Part shown: positions 25,501 through 34,200 of the stretch, in pieces | Layout: each line of letters opens with the position of its first letter | How positions within the stretch are numbered: the first letter of the stretch is position 1 | NCBI RefSeq assembly: GCF_041146795.1 | Contig: NC_135176.1 | Coordinates: forward strand, 26,111,786 to 26,175,785 | Direction of reading: 5' to 3' | Origin: Maylandia zebra | Taxonomy: Eukaryota > Chordata > Actinopteri > Cichliformes > Cichlidae | DNA length: 64,000 nucleotides | The notes under the pieces: model-generated | Seen by the model: only the letters and a program-made list of their open reading frames with translations | Told to the model about the DNA's origin: nothing | Databases searched by the model: none | Position numbers and translations under genes: made by a program

Positions 25501-27377
25501 GTGACTTACACAGGCAGTTTGCTGAGTAGGAACAGTTAAACAAAAATGAAATTATATTTCCAATGAGTAGAACTGAAACATAGTTGGAAGAAGCTTTGGA
25601 ATAGCTAGAGATATTGAGAGGCAGTAATTTATGGGTGAGTTCCACAACAACAAAATGGATCAACTGATCAGAATGTCAGATCAGACACTGACAAAAAGCC
25701 AGGAGATGTAGATGAAGATGTTAAAGATGGACAGCTTTAGAAATAAGTACATTAGAGGGAGAGTTCAGGTTGAGCAGTTTGGAGACAAAGTGAGAAAGCC
25801 AAGGCTGGGATGGCTTGGACAAGTGCAGAGGAAGAATAGTGCACATACTGGGCAAAGGATGTTGAAGATGGAGCTGCCAGGCAGGTGGAAAAGAGGAAGA
25901 CCACAGAGAAGATTAATGGATGTATTGAAAGAGGACATGCAGACTGGCTGGTGTGACAGAACAGGATGCAAGGGAGATAATGAAATGGAGGGAAATGATC
26001 CGCTGAGATTCCTAAAGGGAGCAACTGAATAAACCTTAGCGATTTGCTGGGATGTCAGTCTGTGTATCTGCCTTCTCTGTTTAGTTTCAAGTAGACCAGT
26101 GAATCAGGGACACTGGCCAATCGGGGGCACTTTCAGGTACCCTTCCTCCAATTAGATCCCCCTCTTTTAGCCAGCAGGCTTTGCATGGTCAGTCTCCCAC
26201 CACCACATTATTTGTTCCACACACGGACAGGCAAACACAAGTGTTCCCAGGCAGTCATATACTTTGACCTCACAGACACATGAAGTTTTAAAAAAGAAAT
26301 AACACACGTTTACTGAGTTAGAGGCTCTATATAAAGCCTGCAACCCTGACACCAGGTGCACATGTCATGGTATCTTTCTCTTACACACAAAGGAAGCCAG
26401 GAGCAGGCTGACCAGACTTATATGGAGTCCAGTGGCTATCTGAGACCCTCTTGGTTAGCCTCTATTTTCAGCTACTGACATGGATAGCACAAGCTTCTGT
26501 TTATCATTCCACTCACCATGCCACCAGGCATGGTGAGAGGGCAGTAGTGGGTCTGTCTCTTTCTGTCTTCAAACACACCTCCTGTGTCAATACCAAACCA
26601 AAAAAGTGTAATAAACGTTTAGATTGCATTGCATTTTCATTAACACCACATCATATATAATTAGAGGAAAGCCCTCCCTGAAGTATAAAATCACTAATCA
26701 CTCCACACTGTCTTAGAATAATTACAAAAGCCTATTGAAAGAGCAATCGGTTGGATTAATAGTTACTGAGCCAAATAACGGTTTAAATGTAAATGTTACG
26801 TAGTTTACGTTTAACTAGTGGGAATTATTAATAAAATATGTATTTATATACAAAAAACTCTGCATAATTAAAGTGTTATTATTTTATCTTTGCAAGCTCC
26901 TTTGACTACGATGACCTGGATGACTGAGAACCTTCACAGACATTATTTTATCTGTTGGTCACTAAACGAGCAAAAAAAAAAAAAAAAAAAAAAAAAAATA
27001 GAAGTTCAATCAAACAAGGCTCAGTTAAGTAGTCACATCTGGTTAAAAAGCCATGTCGGAAGTTTGATTTAAAAATAAAAAGTGTATTTTATGCCTACCG
27101 ATTTAAAAAACGTTATTTTTTAAAATTTGAAAACGTTTTAAAATGTATTTTTATTTTGAGTTACATTAAAGAATATCAGAGGAAACTTTAAAATCGCAGA
27201 TTTTTGAACACACACTGGCCTCCGGGGGTTGTGCCCACACAACAGAGGGGTTAGTGTTAAGGTTAGCTCTGCAGGCGTCACAAACATGCCACTTATTGTG
27301 TTAATAGCAGCTCCATCATCCTGAGCTCTCACCGAGTTGGTTGAGTTTTCTCCATTTTCAGACTGATCGGCTCTCAT
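1542..27377 (-). CDS. usp28: Ubiquitin carboxyl-terminal hydrolase 28 (26 coding exons)
   Basis: Cysteine protease that removes ubiquitin from substrate proteins; mammalian USP28 acts mainly in the nucleus on MYC and on DNA-damage proteins (family knowledge). Exons, 5' to 3' on the minus strand: 27377-27333, 24699-24622, 23258-23138, 22438-22351, 21346-21184, 17759-17673, 17564-17427, 13940-13870, 13766-13690, 13611-13463, 13350-13223, 13033-12938, 12869-12690, 12485-12277, 11423-11353, 11088-10860, 9441-9106, 8421-8288, 7764-7480, 7204-7109, 6514-6336, 6021-5943, 5082-5003, 4540-4417, 2718-2520, 1717-1542. All junctions are GT-AG and the sum is 3618 nt, exactly 1206 codons. Order of parts: UBA-like segment (about 18-58), ubiquitin-interacting motif (about 86-102), Cys box with Cys158, His box with His586 and Asn603, and a C-terminal helical region ending in [14 protein letters not shown]. 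At 1205 aa it is longer than human USP28 (1077), mostly in the acidic segment of exons 17-19. A second in-frame ATG lies 5 codons upstream at 27392, with a weaker context. USP25 is the close paralogue; the neighbouring htr3b-htr3a pair favours usp28. Confidence 0.95.
2771..3960. repeat. Decayed teleost DNA-transposon-like repeat in usp28 intron
   Basis: Most of the intron between exons 25 and 24 is one dispersed repeat. Its left edge (gctgtgtaaagtgtaaa, then cagaatacaatgatttgc) and its right edge (acttttttgagacgtgttgc, then catcaaattcaaaatgag) resemble the ends of a common fish class II element. No transposase frame remains. The superfamily was not identified. Confidence 0.5.
5083..5942 (-). 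other. usp28 intron 22, no feature seen
   Basis: This AT-rich intron holds a short A/G-rich tract near 5189-5212 and no recognisable transposon, RNA gene or open frame of interest. Confidence 0.5.
7480..9441 (-). other. usp28: usp28 exons 17-19: acidic, Pro- and Gln-rich insert
   Basis: Exons 9441-9106, 8421-8288 and 7764-7480 encode about 250 residues between the catalytic domain and the C-terminal helical region. They are rich in Glu, Pro, Ser and Gln. The Gln run (QEQQQQQQE) comes from an impure CAG/CTG repeat at about 7590-7614. Low complexity suggests a disordered linker. Much of the excess length over human USP28 is here, although all three exons keep frame and normal splice sites. Confidence 0.75.
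9890..10402 (+). repeat. Teleost dispersed repeat with GAATT-type tail, copy 1
   Basis: This is one of three copies in the window (others at 31025-31330 and 37910-38425). Shared landmarks are a segment like gattaggctcaaaactttcc, then gttaaaagggagtttttcc, then caatataaagcgccttg, ending in a short run of GAATT-like units. The layout, with one fixed end and a simple-sequence tail, suggests the 3' end of a non-LTR retrotransposon or a SINE. It lies in the usp28 intron between exons 17 and 16. Confidence 0.65.
10860..11088 (-). other. usp28: usp28 exon 16: catalytic histidine box
   Basis: The exon encodes the USP His box: [19 protein letters not shown], then [15 protein letters not shown]. The His of GHYW (residue 586 here) and the Asn 17 residues later (603) complete the triad with Cys158. 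It ends with [15 protein letters not shown], the usual close of the USP fold. All key residues are present. Confidence 0.93.
11424..12276 (-). other. usp28 intron 14, no feature seen
   Basis: AT-rich intron with no recognised repeat family, RNA gene or conserved open frame. Confidence 0.5.
14494..16720 (-). mobile_element. Tc1/mariner-like element, decayed, interrupted by a hAT-like insertion
   Basis: Reverse-oriented copy in the usp28 intron between exons 8 and 7. Its left edge has the cattaggtacacctt end typical of a teleost Tc1-like family. The sequence then follows that family's transposase region backwards, with landmarks such as gagtacagtgaactcattgt and gatgggtacactgtggtc, but with many stops. 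The copy is split at 14817-16259 by another transposon and continues from 16260 to about 16720. The far end is missing. It is inactive. Confidence 0.7.
14817..16259. mobile_element. hAT-like non-autonomous transposon, 1443 bp, with 8-bp TSD
   Basis: The insert is bounded by TATCAGAT at 14809-14816 and again at 16260-16267, a perfect 8-bp target duplication. Its ends are imperfect inverted repeats: TAGAGCAGGGCGATAT at the left, and TAGGGCTGGGCCATAT read inward on the other strand at the right. Ends of the TAG(A/G)GC type and an 8-bp duplication are hAT hallmarks. The inside has repeated CGATAT-rich subterminal motifs but no transposase-like frame, so it would need a partner in trans. Removing it restores the host Tc1-like sequence. 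Confidence 0.8.
18378..19070. mobile_element. Internally deleted Tc1/mariner-like element, second family
   Basis: The left part (18378 to about 18745) resembles one end of a teleost Tc1-like family with long inverted repeats; landmarks are cttatttgtggacattt, atgtttcagatcat and ggaggaattttggcccactc. A matching right-end remnant occurs at about 19013-19065 (gtgacaaatatgcaaaagac). The middle is lost and holds a different repeat. It lies in the usp28 intron between exons 6 and 5. Confidence 0.6.
18908..19010 (+). repeat. Short dispersed repeat of the 'caggggtggg' type
   Basis: The stretch has caggggtgggggaaactcca, then gtcctgcaggttttagat, then caacacacctgaatcaaat. These are landmarks of a short repeat seen often in fish introns. 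Its class was not determined. It sits within the gap of the deleted Tc1-like element. Confidence 0.5.
19071..21183 (-). other. usp28 intron remainder, no feature seen
   Basis: About 2.1 kb of AT-rich sequence before the catalytic exon. No recognised transposon, RNA gene or conserved open frame was found. Confidence 0.45.
21184..21346 (-). other. usp28: usp28 exon 5: catalytic cysteine box
   Basis: This exon encodes a basic stretch (RIKRKR) followed by the USP Cys box, reading [14 protein letters not shown]. The Cys in GNTCW is the nucleophile and is residue 158 in this model. The exon starts in phase 1 and ends in phase 0 on the Gln codon before a gtgagg donor. It joins the next exon (17673-17759), which begins [13 protein letters not shown] as expected for this family. 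The box is intact, so the enzyme is predicted to be active. Confidence 0.95.
21744..21781. repeat. Perfect 17-bp inverted repeat with 4-nt loop
   Basis: CACACAGTTTACCCAAG (21744-21760) is followed by TGTC and then its exact reverse complement (21765-21781). It lies in the usp28 intron between exons 5 and 4. It could be a DNA cruciform or an RNA hairpin, but the arms are shorter than a typical pre-miRNA stem. Confidence 0.85.
22351..22438 (-). other. usp28: usp28 exon 4: ubiquitin-interacting motif
   Basis: The exon encodes [17 protein letters not shown]. It has the acidic-start, Ala-x-x-x-Ser pattern of a ubiquitin-interacting motif, followed by a Glu-rich helix. In USP25 and USP28 this N-terminal module binds ubiquitin or SUMO chains and lies just before the catalytic domain (family knowledge). 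Acceptor cag and donor gtaaag flank it. Confidence 0.85.
22843..22998 (-). repeat. SINE-like repeat, reverse orientation
   Basis: The stretch includes tggatgcccttcttgatgcc and then ggctggactcaaaccaacag. On the reverse strand the latter resembles the B-box part of a tRNA-derived promoter. It matches the style of common teleost SINEs. It lies in the usp28 intron between exons 4 and 3. The family was not determined. Confidence 0.5.
23259..25699 (-). other. usp28 introns around exon 2, no other feature seen
   Basis: Apart from coding exon 2 (24622-24699) this AT-rich sequence shows no recognised repeat or RNA gene. Confidence 0.4.
25700..26030 (+). pseudogene. Non-LTR retrotransposon (LINE) ORF2 C-terminal fragment
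   Basis: An open frame at 25712-26032 encodes a protein with [20 protein letters not shown], then LGWLGQVQR, then [20 protein letters not shown]. These are hallmarks of the extreme C-terminus of a teleost LINE reverse-transcriptase protein. The rest of the element is absent, so this is a 5'-truncated, dead copy. It lies in usp28 intron 1. Assignment to an RTE-like clade is a guess. Confidence 0.65.
26893..26998 (+). repeat. Penelope-like 3' tail fragment and poly(A) tract
   Basis: The segment at 26893-26943 contains gacctggatgactgagaacc, a landmark shared with the 3' end of a fish Penelope-like family. A related reverse copy appears at 61745-61925. About 30 bases later comes an uninterrupted run of 27 A (26972-26998). 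Whether the A run belongs to the same insertion is not clear. Confidence 0.45.
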
Positions 27378-28286
27378 TGCAGACGAAAACATGAATTCCT
27401 TCTGATTTTTTCCCCCCAAATGCTTCCAGCACTGCCTCCGACTCAAACCAGCTCCATCTGTCAGGCACGAGAGCGACAGGCCAGCTGTGCGCGCTCACCT
27501 ATCCAGACACGCGCGTGCCTTGGAGCGATCGCTAACTACAGTCAATGGTCGCTAACTTAAAACCCGCGCGCACCCGTTACGTGATTGTCGGGACGTTTCC
27601 TCAGGTAATGAAATACTTCCAGTGTCTATGGCAGATTTATTATCCAACGTTAATGGCTTTACAGCAATTATGTAGCTAGTTTACAATACGGTGACTTCCG
27701 CCTCTCTTACAGAAAAAACAAAAAAACAAAACAAAACAATTTCCTCGTCTCTAAGAGCCTTATTGTTGTTTTTGTAATTGAATTACTGCTTTTCTTACGA
27801 GAAACTAAATGTGATTGCAATATAAATGATATGCATTTATATCCATGGTATTACAGTCACGGCAATCTGTAATGTGAAATATTTTTATGCCTTGCATTTT
27901 ATGGCTTTATTTTCCACTCTCTGGTTCGCAGACATGTACAATTACCCATCAGTCCATTCTTTAGTTCTTCTGTTAGATGCTTCCAGCACTTTTACAACAC
28001 ATACTTAAGTGTTTAGAATTATCCGAAGCTGTAAACTGGACTAAAAACACCTCCAGGGAGCTGTCTCTCTGGGGTGTTTCTATCACATGTATCACCTTAC
28101 CCGGGTAGTGGAAAATCAATGACAACCAAAAAAATGTCTGCTCTACCCTGTTCATTGCTCCTCCCCTCCTGTCAGGATTGCTGCTGTTGAACTTATTTGA
28201 TGAAACTGTGGATATTTCTACTTTAACAGGGCAATCATTTTGGGTATGACTCTTGGATAACACCTGTAATCTTGGTTTTTAGCTTG
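27378..28286. promoter_or_regulatory. Divergent usp28/htr3b promoter region, CpG-rich on the usp28 side
   Basis: The start codons of usp28 (27377, minus) and htr3b (28287, plus) face away from each other across 909 bp. The part at about 27460-27600 is GC-rich for this window and has many CpGs (gcgcgctcac, acgcgcgtg, cccgcgcgcacccg). That fits a TATA-less housekeeping promoter for usp28. The remainder towards htr3b is AT-rich and probably holds its 5' UTR and tissue-specific control. No transcription start can be fixed from sequence alone. Confidence 0.5.
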
Positions 28287-31200
28287 ATGTCTCTCATTTG
28301 GCTGACGCTGCTGATCTCAGGTAAGATGCTCTTTTTGTAATTGATTGAGATGTCCACATGAATTCATTTAGATGCTTCGTCTTTGTGGCATTTCACATCA
28401 GAATGAAGCAGCTGTCACATGTCCTGATTTTTTGTTTTGTTTTAATTGTTTGAGCCATTGCTTTGCTTATTGTATTTGGTCAGCAATACCAGACACATTC
28501 AGATGTTACGATAAATGCAGAGATAAAGAAAAAGTCACCTTGTCTGATGGTCATTATAAGCATCCTCTTAACAATGTGTTTAAATCAATACAAATTTATT
28601 TAAAAAATGTGGATTTCCTTACATTATTCTCATCGCTTTACATTAAAGTGGCAAAATGAAGGGAATGCGGAACAATGAATGGCTCATGCAGCTACCTTTT
28701 TGCAAGACTTAATAAGTGATCCAGGAAATTCAAAGGGGACTTCTTGATACCCCTAGCTTACCCCAAAACTTAATTATCCAATTCTTTTTGTGTTGTGTAA
28801 ATTCAAGTAGGCAACAGATATTGAGTCTAGGCATGATATGATATCTTTTTTAGTAATCCACTGATGTAATAGTTTAAGCCTCAGATTTTCCTCTGCACCA
28901 CTGGGTAGCAGCACATCGTTTTGTCCTTTGTGTCCTGTGAGTGTGAGTTGTTTGTCCAAGTGGTAATCTTTCTTTAATTTTCAGCCCATCTGGCTGAATG
29001 TGTGCCAGAGAAGCCAAAGAGGTCAGCTCTGAACCAGTTGACCAGGACCCTGCTGAGGAACTACGACTGCGGCGTTCGACCTGTTCACAATTGGACCACT
29101 CCTACTACTGTCTACATAGACCTGACACTACGGTCTGTCCTTGATGTGGTATGTTAGTTTTGAATGCTTTCTGCTGTGTTTGTATTGCTCCTAACGTTTA
29201 TGATATTGCATTTTATTCAGTATCACTTTTCATGCATTTCTATGTTGTTTACAAAGCAACTCAAACAGTAACCTTGGAAGAGTTAATATATAAGAAAAAT
29301 TTTAGAAATTGTGTTGAAACTCATTTTCTTTTCTTCAGGATGGAAAGACTCAGAGCATCACTACAAGTATTTGGTACAGACAGGTAAATAGCCTTTTTGT
29401 GCTTCCTTATTGTTTCTTGCTACACAAGTTAAGAAAAAAAGGCATTTTTCAGTGTATTAAAATATATATCTTTATGGATAAAAGAGCTTTTAGTTTAGCT
29501 GAAAAATCCTTTGCACTTTTCAGGTCTGGACAGATGAGTTCCTGGTTTGGGATCCAGACGAGTTTGAGGGTATCAAAGAGATCTCGCTGTCATCTGAAGC
29601 TATCTGGATACCTGATGTTATCATTAGTGAATTGTAAGAAAGTGTCTGCACAAACTTTTTTTCTTGTGTTCAGTGCAGTGTCCTTCAATTTTGCCCAAGT
29701 CTCAAACATGATTGAGTTTCTTTGATTTTAGAAATGTACCACAGATTCCTACTGATCTGATTGTTTTGTATTGTATTAAAGCAATAATACATCAATTGAT
29801 AACATGGTTTACATTTGCAGTACATTAAAATATTCACATATCTTTTAACATGGCAATGTTTTTTTTAATTTAGTTGTAAACTGTTAGGAAATTACATCTT
29901 TCCGGTAACTGCTGATGTCATGTTTCTGTATTTGAAATTGGATTTTGGCATCCCAGAGGTAATCATGAAATAATCAGAATCACAATACTTTATTAATGGC
30001 AGAGGAAATTATGTACGTCTCAATCTCAGTAAGTCTAATCAAAATTAGGTTAGGATTCATGTTAAATCTGAGCATTTATAGGTGCTGGTTTAGCATGTCC
30101 CCGTTCATGGGACAAGGTCCACGAAACAGCCACTTTAGTTATGGATCAGCTCAACAAAAGGTGTCTTGATGATCTCACCTGTTCTCCCCTCTTTCTCCTC
30201 ATATCCATTCCAGTGTGGACGAAGGGAAGTCCCCTCCGATCCCCTACGTTTACGTCAACTCTTCTGGCTCAGTAAAGAACAAACGGCCCATACAGGCAGT
30301 GCTAGCTTGCACTCTCGAGATGTATGCCTTTCCATTTGACAAGCAGAATTGCAGCCTCACCTTCCGAAGTTTGTTGCACTCAGGTCTGTAAAATCAGCCT
30401 ACGTTTACAGCAGGAGAGTACAGTTTTCATACCTGTGGTGGAGACTTTCACCAGCTTTAAGTAGAGAAATTCAGTCAGAATGACTTCACTTGGTGTATCT
30501 GCTTAATCTCAAAAACAACAGCGTTTTTATTGTTTTTTATTGTGCAAGAGAAGACAGGATGTGACGAGATATATGAGTGTGTGTAGGTGTGTGTGTGTTA
30601 TAGGGGCTGCTGTGTGGAAGTATGGGGCTCTATTCAGTCCAAAAGCCTATGTTAGTGAGGGAGGGAGACAAAGAAATAAAATAATAATAAAAAATAAAGA
30701 AATTAGAAAAAATAGGAGCACCTATGGTGATTCAACAGGTTGAGGCTGATTAGATCAACAGTGTTTTTATTTAGTATCACATAAATTGAACTTTTGTTTT
30801 TTATAATTTCAGAATCAGAAAACCTTAATTATGTGGTCACAGTTGCTCGAAGAAAGTAAGAACAGTAACTAAGTAAAATAAATTAAATGTTACAATATTT
30901 TACAAAGTTAAAAAATCTAACCAAAAGCTCTGATGAATTCATCCAGTTTACATCTGTTAATAGAATCATAGATATCTATTGCTGCATAAAGTTCAACAAA
31001 ACTCACTTAACTTGTCTTATTCTTCTAATTCAATTCAATTCAATTCAGTTCAATTCAATTTTATTTATATAGCGTCAAATCACAACAACAGTCTCCTCAA
31101 GGCACTTTATATTGTAGAGTAGACCCTACAATAATGCATACAGAGAAATAAACCCAACAATCATATGACTCCATATGAAGAAGCACTTTGGCGACAGTGG

Positions 31201-34200
31201 GAAGGAAAAACTCCCTTTTAACAGGAAGAAACCTCCGGCAGAACCAGGCTCAGCGAGGGGCGGGGCCATCTGCTGCGACCGGTTGGGGTGAGAGAAGGAA
31301 GACGGGATGAAAGACTATGGTGATCCACTAAAGCAGTAAACAGTCGAACTGTAGAAGCTGTACAGCTAATGTTTTGTAATTTCAGCTAGTGTTCTTTCAT
31401 ATGCCTTTGCAACCATCAGTTATCATTGCCTTGTAAACGACATAGCTTCAGCCCTGTGATAAAATCTGAACCATCTCTAGGACAACTGATGAAAGTCATC
31501 AACCGATAAAGACAGTGAGTGAAATGCTGAGCTTATTTTATTCCGTATTTGCAGTGTTTATCATTCCATTCAGCTGTAGGGTTTGCCACAGCTGACAGAT
31601 GACATGTAGATATGACAGTGCACCTTGCTTAAAAATCTGTGGATAGTAGAAGGAAAACTGAATAATTTGAAACTGATTTGTCTGCCACTGTGAGACAAAG
31701 GTGACAACACAGTACAAGGAGATAGCAGATACACACTACGCTCATTGTTGTTTCTTCTGCCATCTTTTATTCTTCATTATCTCTCCCTCTGCAGTGCAAG
31801 AAATAAACTTGGCCCTGTTGAGGAATGAAAACACCACTGCTAAGGATAGAAAGCAGTTCATGAATGATGGAGAATGGGAACTGCTGTCCATTCCTTCACG
31901 CTACCGGCTGAGTCAACAAAACGAAACTGAATATGCCTACATCCAGTTTAACGTACGTGACTTATCGTACTTAGCGTACATTCATCACATTTACTGTTAT
32001 TGGGAGTAATTTAAATGAAACCGGTTATCTTATAAATCTAACAGCAATCAAATACTAATATTTCGGGTGTTTGATAGATTATTACTTCAGAGGCGTAAAC
32101 GCTCTGTAACAAGTGAGAGAGTAACTGTGCTGTGATGGCTCTGATTGCTAGTCGATGGTGAGCTTTAAACTGTAGTTCTCTGCGGGTTACACCCTGAAGC
32201 GTTGCGGTGGAATTGTAAAGTGTAAAGCAATTGGCTGCGACCTTCATGGATTGAGCTAGAGAGCTAATGCCAAATGATGAGGCTGAGGCTGTTTCTGGCA
32301 AGTAAAGAGACAGATAGAGAGAGAGAAGCTGATAGACAGGGGAGGGTGAGCAACCATAATGAGACTGTCTCAGTGGCTGCCTGATCAATGGACTTCTTGT
32401 TAGCGGGGAGCAAAATGGCCCCATAGCCCATTGCAGGTGGAGAGCAGGGAGGGCTGCTAGTTATCCAGCTCAAAGAGCCAAGGTTTTTTTTGTAATGGAG
32501 CATTTCATGGCTCACTGGGATATTGTTACACTGTGACAGTGTTGTTGCGTGCAATAGATATTTTATATAAAAACGTCTGACTTCTGAGAAAATGTTGCTT
32601 TTCACAAGCTGGAGAAAGTAACAGAGCAACATTCAGCTGCTATTAATAACCCAAATACTTGAACATGAACAAACAAATCTACACACATTCAGAATCGAAA
32701 TCTATAGCCCGAGAAGACCTGATTCTCTATTCATCGAAATGAAAAGTCAAAGTGAAATCCAAACATATTCGTTCCAGTTTGGAAGTAAAAAAATGCACTA
32801 AAGCATTCATAGTGACGCCTATTCATGCCTTGGAACACAAGCTTATTTAACAGTGGGCCACTTGATGTCAATGCACACTGCTATATTGTTGTTACATAAA
32901 TAATAATGGCTTGGCTCTTTTTTATCTCTCGTTGATGACTGGGGCCCATTTCATGAATTTGGCAATTGGGGTCAACTACTTTCACACTAATTTTCTCACT
33001 TTTAACTGATCTGAAGAAATGAAAACCTTGAATCCTATGCCCGAACATGGGAAAGGACTGTCAGACTTGCAAATTTATATTTAATTTGCGAGTGATGATA
33101 ACTTGGGATGCCAGCAATTTTTGCAATCTGTACCAGAGTAGTGCTCATAAATCACTTTGTGAAGCAGGCTGTAGCTTGACAAATTGAGACGAGCTGAGTG
33201 ATAGACGTGTTTGTAGACAGCTGATATTCTGCAGAGAACGATGGAAAATGACTTTGAGAGAGAGTGTCCTAGATGTGATGAATAAGACACTCCTGTGATT
33301 ACATATCATATGTGCTGTGAATGCTAACAAAGTTTAACGAGTGCAGTGTAAACAGAAGTTACTTCGGGGACTCATTCTCTCAGAGAGAGTAATGAAAGGC
33401 TCCCTCACAGCAGCAGCTAGTGAAACATCAGTTAGCTGGTAATTATTATCAGGGATGGTTTCAACTTGTTATGACGGGAAACTTTCTAACAGGATTATGT
33501 TTAGTTTTTCATTAATCACCATCACGGCAGCTCAGACACATGAACACACTAGAGAGGGATTTAATGGTGGTTTTTCAGGGTTTGTGGTTATCAAAATCAG
33601 ACATAATTGAATTTTATATTATTACTTGTACTCAACACACAAGTTCACTCGTGTTATCACACAGGAGCCAACAGGCAGCGGTGGTTAGGACTGTTACCAC
33701 ACAGCAAGAAGTCCTTGGGTTAAAATCCACCATCTGGCTGGGGTCTTTCTGTGTGGAGTTTGCATGTTCTCACCATGTCTGTGTGGGTTCTTACCGGGTA
33801 CCCTGGCTTCCTCCCACAGTCCAAAGACATGCAGTCAGTGGGGTTAGACAATTTAGGTGATTCTAAATGAATGGTTGCCAGTCTGCGTTAACCCTGCGAC
33901 AAACTGGTGACCTGTCCAGTGCATATCCTGCCTCTTGCCCTATGGCAGCTGGGATACGGTCCAACACAGAATAAATGAAAGAAAATGGATGGAGTGACAG
34001 TGGAAATATGTTCAAGATTCGTGAAGTTTATTGTCATATACACCACAAAATACAAGTAGTTATGCAGAGCAATGAAATTCTTACTTTGCAGGTTCCCTTC
34101 ACACATTTAAATAACAACTAACTAAAAGAGTAAACTTAACCCTGAACATAGAAAATAGCACTGAAAATAATAATAAAGTAAAACAAGTGCAGCTTATGTG

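Noticed and set aside
1542-27377. Assignment as usp25 instead of usp28
   Set aside because: The proteins are close, but the head-to-head htr3b-htr3a neighbours match the USP28 locus, and the catalytic-domain exons read more like USP28.
27138-27446. Longer N-terminus for usp28 beginning at 27446
   Set aside because: The first codon there is TTG, not ATG. The in-frame ATGs are at 27392 and 27377, and the reading after 27333 is intron.
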